Of a stretch of 64,000 nt of DNA, positions 21,929 to 34,200 are shown piece after piece. Source of the DNA: Apostichopus japonicus (Eukaryota > Echinodermata > Holothuroidea > Aspidochirotida > Stichopodidae); assembly GCF_037975245.1 (NCBI RefSeq), contig NC_092569.1, positions 28,371,668 to 28,435,667 of the forward strand, written 5' to 3'. The stretch's first letter is position 1. Each line of letters opens with the position of its first letter. The notes below the pieces were generated by a model. The model saw nothing but the letters and a program-made list of their open reading frames with translations, had not been told where the DNA came from and made no database searches. A program made the position numbers and the translations under genes.

Positions 21929-22620
21929 TGAATATTCATACTGAATTTATCATGTGAATATTCATATTGTAGCTCTTATGTGATGAATATTCATATGCAG
22001 CAAGCTCTCATTCAATTGCTATGGACAGATACTTTCAGAACAAACGCCAGTGAACAGTTCTTAAATGAAGGTGCAAAGCTGTTGGTGACAAGACTATAGT
22101 GAATATTCATACTGAATCTATCATGTGAATATTCATACTGTAGCTCTTATGTGATGAATATTCATTATGCAGCAAGCTCTCATTCAATTTGCTATGGACA
22201 GATACTCTCAGATCAAACGTCACTGAACAGTTCTTAAATGAAGGTGCAAAGCTATTGGCGACAAGACTATAGTGAATATTCATACTGAATCTATCATGTG
22301 AATATTCATACTGTTGCTCTATGTGATGAATATTCATAGCAGCAAGCTCTAATTCAATTTGCTATGGACAGATACTCTCTGATCAAACGTCAGTGAACAG
22401 TTCTTAATTGAAGATGCAAAGCAGTTGGCAACAAGACTATTGAATATTCATACTGAATTTATAATGTGAATATTCATACTGTAGCTCTCATGTGATGAAT
22501 ATTCATACACAGCAAGCTTTCATTCAATTTGCTACGAACAGATACTCTCAGATCAAACGTCACTGAACAGTTCTTACTGTAAATAAAGGTACAAAGCAGT
22601 TGGTGACAAGACTAAAGAAT
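21857..22620 (+). repeat. About 170-bp tandem repeat covering the receptor's last codons and 3' UTR
   Basis: About 4.5 units start near 21857, 22027, 22198, 22368 and 22537. Each begins with the bases encoding the last coding segment (DTLRSNASEQFFDEDAKQLA and TRL plus stop), followed by several copies of the palindrome TGAATATTCA. Units 2 and 3 still read as EQFLNEGAKLL..TRL and stop; unit 4 has lost the stop; the last unit is partial. Confidence 0.85.
22582..22587 (+). promoter_or_regulatory. Candidate polyadenylation signal AATAAA for the receptor gene
   Basis: First AATAAA after the receptor stop codon, inside the last repeat unit. Another AATAAA occurs at 23041. Which is used cannot be told from sequence. 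Confidence 0.35.
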
Positions 22621-24170
22621 GTTCATGCTACAAGCTCTCCTTCAAATTGAGGCACCTTTGGCATTCTAAAACTATGTTTTCATTGTGATTTCTACGGAGT
22701 GGATAAACTTATTGCTTTTAACATTGTGAGTCATGAGATTGGATCTAACTAAAGATATATTACTTTATAATATGGTGCTACAAATGGATGAAGGAATGCT
22801 ACTATTGACAATTTGGCTTTCGATAGATACTCAAACTTGAGTGGAGTTTTTTCTTTGAAGAGGACATATTCTGGGAAATCTGGACTTATCCATTACTAAG
22901 GGTGGGTGGGTGTGGGGGGTTCCCATTGAAGAATCAATACTACCTACATATTTGACCTAGATTGACCTGCTTAGAATCATGTTTCTGCTCAGAGTCTAAC
23001 AGACAAGTATTATTGGAAAATAATAACTGTTATTTCAGTCAATAAAGGAATTTAAATCTAGACTGTGTCACTTACTTTCCACAGGGTGAGGGCCCTCCTC
23101 CCAAAACTCACCAGATATTAATTTTACGCCACTTGGGTTTCATAAATTTATATTTTTCAAAGATGACTAATAATTTAAAGTTATTTAATGTGCTCGACTC
23201 GGCCATAAAGTATGCTAGATATGCCAACAAATTACAGGACCTTCAAATGTATATATATTATTAACATACCCGTCCAAGTTTCCATTATCAATTTTCTTTG
23301 TTGCTTTTTTATATCATTTGAAATTATATTCAAAAGACCTTTTAGGAAGTATTTACCCATTATCACTGTAACATCAAAATTTTCTATTACTTTATTCCAC
23401 TTTCAACAAGATTATTGTAGCCAAAATTAAATGGACTAAAGTGTACACATTTTGTACCTATAAATTACATTGTTACAATGTAATTTAATTTATGTTAAAT
23501 GGAGAGGAAATAACTCAGGAACATTAGTTACTGACAATGTTCTATTTTAAACAATCACAGAGTGTGTTTTTTCGTTCTATTTGGTGTCTAGATCAATGGC
23601 ATTATCACTCATAATGGTTGTAAGACCTCTGTTATGGAAGGTATAAGGAATGTGTTATGTAATTATAAAATGATATCAATTTTAAAATTATGTTGTTAAA
23701 AAGGTTTAAACAGCTAGTGATAAGTCCGAGTGTGAAAATAAAGAACAATCAAAGGATGAAGAAAGACACATAAAACACTTTTCACTAGTTTTCTTTATTT
23801 TTTATCTGAATACTGCAAACAACAATAATGAACTCAACAGTTACTAACATATAGAAATACTGTCCATAAACTTGGACAAAATTGAGCAAAACTATCAATT
23901 ATAGGATGCTTAATTAACGAGGGAGGCTTGCTACAGGGTTTTATCTGTTGTAGAATTTATCTGTATCAATGATAATGTAAACTGATGTAGACTAGGTGAT
24001 TTCAGACATGTTTAAAAGTCTTACCCAGGGTATTATGATGGACCGACTATAAAGTTTCATTCTTTACAATATCATTCTTTGCAATAAAATGTTACTTATT
24101 ATGAATTTTTATTTTTTTCATTCTAATTTTTAAGTGACAAAATTTTGTATATTGTTTCTGAGCATATTAA
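22621..24170. other. Tail-to-tail intergenic region, no gene seen
   Basis: AT-rich spacer between the receptor 3' UTR and the SYCP2 3' end. No supported coding sequence. Confidence 0.5.
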
Positions 24171-24171
24171 A

Positions 24172-24440
24172 TGTGAAAATATGAATAAACATGAGGGTTC
24201 ATTTTAAAAGATGCTAAATCACAACTTAGATGAAGGTCCGACAATATCATATTGACATCATATGAAAATATGAATAAACATGAGGGTTCATTTTAAATGA
24301 TGCTAAATCACAAGTTAGATTCAAGGTCCGACAATATCATATTTACATCATATGAAAACATGAATAAACATGAGGGTTCATTTTAAATGATGCTTAATCA
24401 CAACTTAGATCAAGGTTCAACAATATCAGACTGACATGCT
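24172..24440. repeat. About 91-bp tandem repeat, 3 copies
   Basis: Units share ATGAATAAACATGAGGGTTC, GATGCTAAATCACAA and TCCGACAATATCA. Confidence 0.85.
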
Positions 24441-24839
24441 AACACCGACAAGTGAAAACGCTGATGTAGGGTGGAAGAAAGAATTATTTCAGGTCTCGGG
24501 CCTGGTTGCACTTTCCAGGAAATATCTCGAATGAGGTACTGATGCTCCACCAGCCTTTGGAAGCAATTATAGCATCAATATTAACCCACCAACAGCTATT
24601 AAAATTGTGGTTGATTTCTATCAGATCTAACATATCAAAAGGCAAAATAACTTTGCCAAACATTTGGTCGAGGCACAAAAACCATGTCTTTCCAGAATAT
24701 AAATAATTAATTTTTTCAACAAGTTAACTTTTGCTTGAAACAAGTAAAATATAAGAGTAAACACAGCACAGTGTGCTGTTAGAAAATTCTTCCAAATTGA
24801 GAGAAGGAAAATTAATAAATTATCAATAACTTATCATCT

Positions 24840-24845
24840 TTTATT
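24840..24845 (-). promoter_or_regulatory. Candidate SYCP2 polyadenylation signal
   Basis: AATAAA on the minus strand about 335 bp past the SYCP2 stop. Several other AT-rich near matches exist further on. Confidence 0.3.
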
Positions 24846-25179
24846 GTTTTCTTTTTGCCATTTTCTCTCTCTGCGTAAATTCATTGCAGATGTTATCTTC
24901 TTGCAGAAAACCTAACCCAAAGTAGAATGTAATTGACTTGCAAAGGTTTCCCTCTGTTAAAGTTGTGGAAATATGAGAATTTGTACTCAAGTGGCCCATA
25001 TTTCAACCATATAAATATGATAAACAATGCTACAGACTTTTTTACAAATCGATCAAGATGCAGATGGCACCACTTACTGGATTTTATGTAAATACAAAAA
25101 TTAGCGGACGTCTCACATCTGAAGAAAAAACAGCAGATTATTGTTAGAGATGTTTCGTTAAACCTCAATCTTGTGTCTT

Positions 25180-25236
25180 TCACATGCAGAGGTAAAAGTT
25201 CAATGCTTTCTTCATTTGGTCCAGTTCTTGAACACG
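25180..25236 (-). CDS. SYCP2: SYCP2 last exon and stop
   Basis: Encodes RVQELDQMKKALNFYLCM and TGA. The acceptor TTGAACAG gives phase 0, continuing the coil to the C-terminus. Confidence 0.8.
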   Translation of the reverse strand, partial: RVQELDQMKKALNFYLCM

Positions 25237-28200
25237 CTGTTCAAAAAAGAGTAAACATGTATTCATTCATACTTAGTAAAGATTCCTAAATCCTATTGGT
25301 CCATTCAGGTCAGCTGACCGTGGTTAATCCTGTGAGTAACGCACGGTAAAATTACGGGGCATCACTTTAATAAATCTTTGGTTATATGTAACCAAAAACG
25401 TTTTGTTTTATGATTTTTCCCCCACACAAATGGTAGTGTATGAATGAACAGGGTTAATCAACGGTCTAGCGTGCGTTACTCACATGATTAATGCACTCCG
25501 GGTGTTAATGCTATCGCTGGATGCACTCGGGCTCCGCTACGCTCCGCCCTCATGCATCGCTTGCATTATCCCCCGATCGTGCATTAATCCTGTGAGTAAC
25601 GCACGCTAGACCGTTGATATAACCCCTTATTGATCATTTTTCTAACTATGTATGTTTTTTTGACAATGTCTACCTATGTCTTCATGTTATATGGGACTTA
25701 ATAAATGTGGGCTTTTTCATTAATGTGGGGTTTTCCAATAATGTGGGCTTTTCCATTAATGTGGGGTTTTTAATTAACATGGACAGATGTTTGTACTATG
25801 TATTCTCACCTTAGTGAATGTTGCTTCTTAGTCTGAGGAGCATTACATCATACCGAGGTCCAACAATGATTGATTGATTGATAGATTGATTGGGTTGCAC
25901 CTTCCTTTTTAAGTTTTATATTTATGTGAGCTAAAATTAAACCATGCATAGTCGTATACTCCTTTTCCTAACTATTAAGACTGTGGATACAACCAACCAC
26001 TTGACATTGGAAGTGAGTGACTTGTAAACCATTTAGACATTTTCCTTCTGCCTATTGACTCGGTAGTTCTTTGCCTTAGGGTAGGGTGGGTAAAAAAAAT
26101 TGGGGGGTCTGTCTTAAGCCACAGTAGCTTGGTAAAGTATTTGATACCACCAAGAAAATGGACAGGAAATTCAAAGTGCCAAAGTGCCAAAAAGATACAA
26201 ACATATAGTTATCAGCTACAACAACTAAGAGTTGAACAGCTAATTTGGGAGAGCACAGAAACTTTTTTCACAGAGGTTCTTAGGTCAACAGTTCAAATCC
26301 CATTTGACCCAACACTTTCCCCTCTTCTTTCAAAATTTGTTAAACAATGTCCCAGTGTTGTTATTACCTTGAGTTGTGCAAAAAGAAATACAAACAAAAG
26401 TTAATAATAGTGTGCTCATCTACACTTACCATGTCACTGACAATCTTTCTCCTTAACGATGACAGTTCCTGGTCTAATATGGCCGGAATGGTCTCCATCA
26501 GGGCATGTCCGAGGTACCCATCCAACTCTTGAAGTTTTTGAACATAGTTCTCATGTAGGGAGCGGATGACCTTTAAACTGAAATGATAAACAAAAACATA
26601 CATGAAAAGATGCTGAAATTGTCATTGATGAGGACAGCTTATTTCACCATGGAGGTAAATGAATACACACTTGTCAAATGGAAACCATAGAAGAGATAGT
26701 TGTTCTTCAAGGTTGTAGGAGAGGACAAGAAGGGGATATTATTTTCCACAAGCTATCCTGACAAGCTATCCTGACGAGCTATCCAGACGAGCTAACGTGA
26801 CGAGCAAACCTGGCGAGCAAACCTGACGAGCTATCCTGACGAGCAAACCTGACGAGCTAACCAGACGAGCTATCCTGACGAGCTATCCTGACGAGCTAAC
26901 CTGACGAGCAAACCTGATGAGCTATCCTGACGAGCTATCCTGACGAGCTAACCTGACGAGCAAACCTGACGAGCTAACCTGACGAGCTAACCTGACGAGC
27001 TATCCTGACGAGCTATCCAGACAAGCTATCCTGACAAGCTATCCTGACAAGCTAAGGTCAAACTTTACATATGACAGCTGTTACGGATATAGAAAAGCAT
27101 AACGATAAGTACATTGAAACACGAGGACATGCAACTAGAACTATTAATTGTTTAGGAGTTTAGTTGGAAGTATCGCAGCATGGGTCAATGACCAATCCTG
27201 ACATGCCTGGATAATCAATGTTTCTATTTACATGGCAGAATGTGGCATTAGTCACTTCACTCAAATTTATACACAATACTTTCAAACAACTAACTTACTA
27301 TTTTGTATCATCGAAGCTCTTCATCTTTCGAGCTGTCGCCTGAAGTTTCTCTGAAGCTTTTACCCGCTTTTCCATGTCCATGTCGAGACCCACAATCTCC
27401 TTGAACAGACTCTCACGGAATTCATGCAGGGCTGTGCTCCTGTGAACAAGATGAACCAGGTACTTTAGATGGCAATATAATACGCAATGAAAGAGATAGG
27501 ACGAAATCTTTATTGGGCTACACATAAACATTCTGTTACATAGAGGTTGGTAACGCCAGTGAATGTGATGGTCAGTGGAACATTGCAACAATCATTAGCG
27601 CAATGAAGTAATATCACTGCTTTGATTCCTCTCACATGCCCATACACTCCAACTGTAACATCCAAATGAAACCAAGACATGTTGAAGTGAGCAGTATAGC
27701 AACTCTGCTACTGTAGAGTGGCCAGATAGCAACAACTGTATGCCTCCACCAGTTACAGAAATTACCTCTGGGTATACACTTGGCATGAAGAGCAAAAACT
27801 TCAGTGTTTGTTATCAAGAATTGGCCCTTGAACTCGTTAAATAGCAGGTATAGCAACTCTGTTACAGATTGGCCAGATAGATAGCAATGTCAGCTATATG
27901 CCTCCACCAGTAACAGAAATTACCTCTGGGTATACACTTGGAAAGAAGAGCAAAACCTTCACGGTGTTTGTTATCAAGAATTGGTCCTTGAACTCCTTAA
28001 ATAGCAGGTGTAGCAACTCTGTTACAGATTGGCCAGATAGATAGCAATGTCAGCTATATGCCTCCACCAGTAACAGAAATTACCTCTGGGTATACAATTG
28101 GAAAGAAGAGCAAAAACTTCACTGTGTTTATTATCAAGAATTGGCCCTTGAACTCGTTAAATAGCAGGTATAGCAACTCTGTTACAGATTGGCCAGATAG

Positions 28201-31200
28201 ATAGCAATGTCAGCTATATGCCTCCACCAGTAACAGAAATTACCTCTGGGTATACACTTGGCATGAAGAGCAAAAACTTCAGTGTTTGTTATCAAGAATT
28301 GGCCCTTGAACTCGTTAAATAGCAGGTATAGCAACTCTGTTACAGATTGGCCAGATAGATAGCAATGTCAGCTATATGCCTCCACCAGTAACAGAAATTA
28401 CCTCTGGGTATACACTTGGAAAGAAGAGCAAAACCTTCACGGTGTTTGTTATCAAGAATTGGTCCTTGAACTCCTTAAATAGCAGGTGTAGCAACTCTGT
28501 TACAGATTGGCCAGATAGATAGCAATGTCAGCTATATGCCTCCACCAGTAACAGAAATTACCTCTGGGTATACACATGGAAAGAAGAGCAAAAACTTCAC
28601 TGTGTTTATTATCAAGAATTGGCCCTTGAACTCCTTAAATAGCAGGTGTAGCAACTCTGTTACAGTTGGCCAGATAGATAGCAATGTCAGCTATATGCCT
28701 CCACCAGTAACACAAATTACCTCTGGGTATACACTTGTAATGAAGAGCAAAACCTTCACGGTGTTTGTTATCAAGAATTGGCCCTTGAACTCCTTAAATA
28801 GCAGGTGTAGCAACTCTGTTACAGATTGGCCAGATAGATAGCAATGTCAGCTATATGCCTCCACCAGTAACAGAAATTACCTCTGGGTATACACTTGTAA
28901 TGAAGAGCAAAACCTTCAAGGTGTTTGTTATCAAGAATTGGCCCTTGAAATTGCTCTGAACATGTTTCTCTCACCTTCTCCTATTTTGTCCCACCCAGAG
29001 TTTGCTGAGATAATTCTGTGTTGTCTTCAGAGCTGCATCTGTCATCAACTTTGCCTGGGTTTTCTTCTCCTATAAAACAAAGAGAAGCCAAGGAAATTAA
29101 AATTTCAAAAATGATAAATAATAAACTAGCAGTAGGTGCAACTGGAAGAAGAGAACAGAAATGGACACATTTATTTCATAAAATCTTAAATATCTTCTTT
29201 TATCCTTCCGTTAGATCTCTATAACCTGCACTAGATGAAAGACTGTCTAAAATATCAAATTCCTCAGTAGGCCCCTAGCTACTACATCACCAATAATCAA
29301 TCGTCTTCTTTGCTCAAGTCAATCTTATCCGAAAATTATCTGAAAAATATTTTGACTCGTCGTGACGGTAAATTAACCCCAAATTGTTTGGTGTAATAAA
29401 GGAACAGGAACGCTTTTGTCTGTGAGTCTGACACAATACCTAAATGATGTTGAGTTCACATATTGTGAGTAGTATGGTTTTGACGAGAACCCCACATATG
29501 TGCATGGGAAATAATATAGTATTCACATTCTGTATAGCTGTAGATTAATATATAAATGGTAAATTAACCTCAAATTGTTCAGTGTAATAAAAGAACAGGA
29601 ACACTTTGTCTGTGAGGCTGTCACAATACCTAATATGATTTTGAATTCACATATTGTGAGTATGGTTTTGACGTAAACCCCACATGTGTGCATGGGAAAT
29701 AATATAGTTTTCACGTTCTGTATATCTGTAGATAAATAAATTCTGGTTCTAATTAACAACTGATGAGTCGCTAGAAGCGAGTCGGTACAAGCGAGTCGAT
29801 ATTCTTAGTTAGCATAGTTGTCTGTACTTGTTCTGGTGGGTTTGTATTTTAACACTGTAAATGGAGCAGTATGGATATATTGCACCTTGCACATCTGTAT
29901 CGTGTTTGGGGCCTCTTAATCGTACTACAGGAAATTCTACTCTTACTCAAGCTGCTGCACTATTAACAGAGTGTTTAAAACTGGTATTATACATCTCTGC
30001 ATTTGTGTAGTAATTAGCATAGTGAGTTGCTATACAATAGAGGAGACATTTATTCGCTGATCATGTGACCAGGCTTTAGGATCAAATCTGTGATCACTAC
30101 ACCAAATCAACAACACTATGAATGCTGTATACCTCTCTAAGGGAATTCCAATCCAGATGGAAGTGCCAACTAACTATGCAAAAAACTACTTTTAAAGATC
30201 TTTCATAATTAGTGAAGTGATTCTTACACTCATTTGTTTCTGTAGCTTCTCTCCTACAATGGCCATCATATCCGGGATTGGGAGGCTACCGGTAGAATGC
30301 AGCCAGGATGATGTTGTTGAACTGGAGGATGGAATAAAACTAGCATCCTCATCATACTCATCCTCATCTTCAAGGAAGTCATCAGTTGTTGTCTGCTTCC
30401 CTAGCACTGAAGACAAAAGCCAATTGTTTCTCTTATGGTTGGGTTATGGACTTGAATTCTTGAGCACATCTTTCTTGCAGGATCAAGGAACTTCTTTATT
30501 TTATGTCACTCAAACCAATCATTTTTGTGCTTTTTCTAGGCAACAATTTTTAATTATTCTCCGTTTAATAGCTTCCTATTTGTGCAATGCTTCACAAAAG
30601 TTAATGCTGTTAGTTATATGGCTTTCAGTGTCCTAACATATATACCAATATCCTTGGAAAAACAAAAATACAAATATATCTTATCTTCTTGATACCTAGT
30701 CATTAATCAATAGTGTACAGACCCTCCTGTTTCCTTCCTGCTAACCTCTCCTACTTTTCGTCTTTTATCTTGAGCTGTGCCATGCAGACATTGTCTACTA
30801 ACATGTGGGTGTCACGTTCAATACATACCTCAACACTAAAATACATACCATACTAACATTACTTCATGTGGGTTAAAATCAGCTTCATTACATACTTCAA
30901 CACTGCATTACATACTAACATTACTTCATGTGGGTTAAAGTCAGCTTCAATTACATATGTTAACACTGCATAACATAACATACTAACATTCCTTATTGTG
31001 TGTTAAAGTCAGCTTCAATACATACCTCAACACTGCATTACATAACATACCAACATTACTTTATGTAGGTTGTCAGCTTCAATACATACCTCAACACTGC
31101 ATAACATAACATACCAACATTACTTTATGTAGGTTGTCAGCTTCAATACATACCTCAACACTGCATTACATAACATACCAACATTACTTCATGTAGATTG

Positions 31201-34200
31201 TCAGCTTCAATACATACCTCAACACTGCATAACATAACATACCAACATTACTTTATGTAGGTTGTCAGATTCAATACATACCTCAACACTGCATTACATA
31301 ACATACCAACATTACTTCATGTAGGTTGTCAGCTTCAATACATACCTCAACACTGCATAACATAACATACCAACATTACTTTATGTAGGTTGTCAGCTTC
31401 AATACATACCTCAACACTGCATAACATAACATACCAACATTACTTTATGTAGGTTGTCAGCTTCAATACATACCTCAACACTGCATTACATAACATACCA
31501 ACATTACTTCATGTAGGTTGTCAGCTTCAATACATACCTCAACACTGCATTACATACTAACATTACTTCATGTAGGTTGTCAGCTTCAATACATACCTCA
31601 ACACTGCATAACATAACATACCAACATTACTTTATGTAGGTTGTCAGCTTCAATACATACCTCAACACTGCATTGCATAACATACTAACATTACTTCATG
31701 TGGGTTAAAGTCAGCTTCAATACATACCTCAACACTGCATTACATACTAACATTACTTCAGCTAAAGTAACAAAGATTCTGCAGAAATCTTCTTGGGCCT
31801 TCTCATGCTTGAGGTATACAACATTAGGCAAATTTGAAATCCTCTCCTCTCTTTTCTGCTATGAACTTTATATTAATTATATATACTAGCTTGTCTATTT
31901 GAATTGGATAATTTTATCACTCCTACACTCAGCTCTACGGTCACTTAAATGATGTTCATTTCTAATGAAACCATAGAGCAAAAATCTTTGAAAAACATCT
32001 TAATCAACGGGTACCTGCATGCCTTCGCTGTTTAATCTCCTCCTCAAAGAGTCGGCGAGGGTTCATGGATCTCCTGATGAGAGGAGGATTGGGGCCGAGA
32101 TTGGCGTCATCTAGTGACTCCTCTGGGTGAGAGTCATCTTCCTCATCCTCTGCTTCATCCTGCCTGATGTCTTCAATCAGATGTTTATATTTATGCCTCA
32201 GAGTAGACTGAGTCAGGTGGCTCATCTTTCCTGGTCCTGTATATGATAAGATTCAGATACAAACTGGTGAGAAACATCATTGGGGCTGAGCAGTGACACA
32301 AACGGGGGTTAGACATCAATGGGGCTGAGCAGCGACACAAACGGGTGAGAAACATCATTAGGGCTGAGCGGCGACACAAACGGGTGAGAACCATCATTGG
32401 GGCTGAGCGGTGACACAAACAGGGGAAAACCATCATTGGGGCTGAGCAGTGACACAAACGGGGGTTAGACATCAATGGGGCTGAGCGGCGACACAAACGG
32501 GTGAGAAACATCATTGGGGCTGAGCGGCGACACAAATGGGTGAGAAACATCATTGGGGCTGAGCGGCGACACAAACAGTTGAGAAACATCATTGGGGCTG
32601 AGCGGCGACACAAATGGGTGGGAACCATCATTGGGGCTGAGCGGCGACACAAACGGGTGAGAAACATCATTGGGGCTGAGCGGCGACACAAACGGTTGAG
32701 AGACATCATTGGGGCTGAACGGTGACACAAATGGGTGGGAACCATCATTGGGGCTGAGCGGCGACACAAACGGGTAAAACACATCATTGGGGCTGAGCGG
32801 CGACACAAACGGGTGAGAAACATCATTGGGGCTGATCGGCGATAAAAACGGGTGAGAACCATCATTGGGGCTGAGTGGCGACACAAACGGGTGAGAGACA
32901 TCATTGGGGCTGATCGGTGACACACACGGGGGAGAGACATCATTGGGGCTGAATGGCGACACACACGGGTGAGAAACATCATTGGGGCTGAGCAGTTACA
33001 CAAACGGGTGAGAACCATCATTGGGGCTGAGTGGCGACACAAACGGGTGAGAATCATCATTGGGGCTGATCGGCGACACACGGGCGCAATTTAACCTTGA
33101 TGCAAATACTCTCAGAGACTGTGCTTGCACGTACTGTAGACTTCAGAACAATGGTACCATCTAGACGAAGAGTGACTAGAAAGCTGTTTCGGGAGAGCTA
33201 GTTTGAACTAGAATGGATCAACGACCTGACAGCAAGGTAAAATCTTTCATTCAGGTATGGTACAGTGTGCAATAGTTGTGTGGAGACAGGTGAGTGAGGA
33301 GGCAAGTATCAAGAAATATAATCTTCTTGGGAATCATCTTGATGTGTTTTTTCTTAATTAAGTTAATCATTTATACAATTTTCCTGTATATTTTGTGTTT
33401 TTGTTAACTCTTCTAAAGGGTCCCCTTCTTGTAAATATCATGTAAGTATTTTTGTGTGCTTGCAAGATTAAACTAAATAGTTTACATGTCAACAGAAAGA
33501 AAACGAAAGACAAAGGAAAATTAAAACCAATTGAACCTACCTGAAAACAAAGCAGACTCTGCATCATCCATATCATACTCAAGTAGATTGTCTTCTTCAT
33601 TTGTATCATTCTCCTGAGATAAACATATAGATACAGAGAGCAATTACATCAGCAGAATTATGGGATATAAAGCTATTGGTCGGGAGAGTTCTGCTTGGAA
33701 AATAAGGAACAATGCATCAAGGAATTAGGGGTATTGGGTGAAGGGGAGGGGGACTGGGTGGAGGACTGGAGGGGGACTAGGTGAAGGGGGACTGGGTGGA
33801 GGGGGACTAGGTGAAGGGGGACTGGGTGGAGGACTAGGTGAAGGGGGACTGAGTGGAGGGGAAGCGAGACTGAATGGAGGGGGACTGGGTGAAAGTGTGG
33901 GGCTGGGTGAATGGGAGGGGGCTGGACGGGGGACTGGATGAAGGGGGACTGGGTGGAGGGGGACTAGGTGAAGGGGGACTGGGTGGAGGACTAGGTGAAG
34001 GGGGACTGAGTGGAGGGGAAGCGAGACTGAATGGAGGGGGACTGGGTGAAAGTGTGGGGCAGGGTGAATGGGAGGGGGCTGGACAGGGGACTGGATGAAG
34101 GGGGACTGGGTGGAGGGGGACTAGGTGAAGGGGGACGGGGTGAAGGGGGACTGGGTGGAGGACTGGAGGGGCACTAGGTGAAGGGGGACTGAGTGGAGGG

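Noticed and set aside
32191-33081. 296-codon minus-strand open frame
   Set aside because: 13-codon minisatellite inside an intron; flanking SYCP2 exons join in phase without it and no domain is present.
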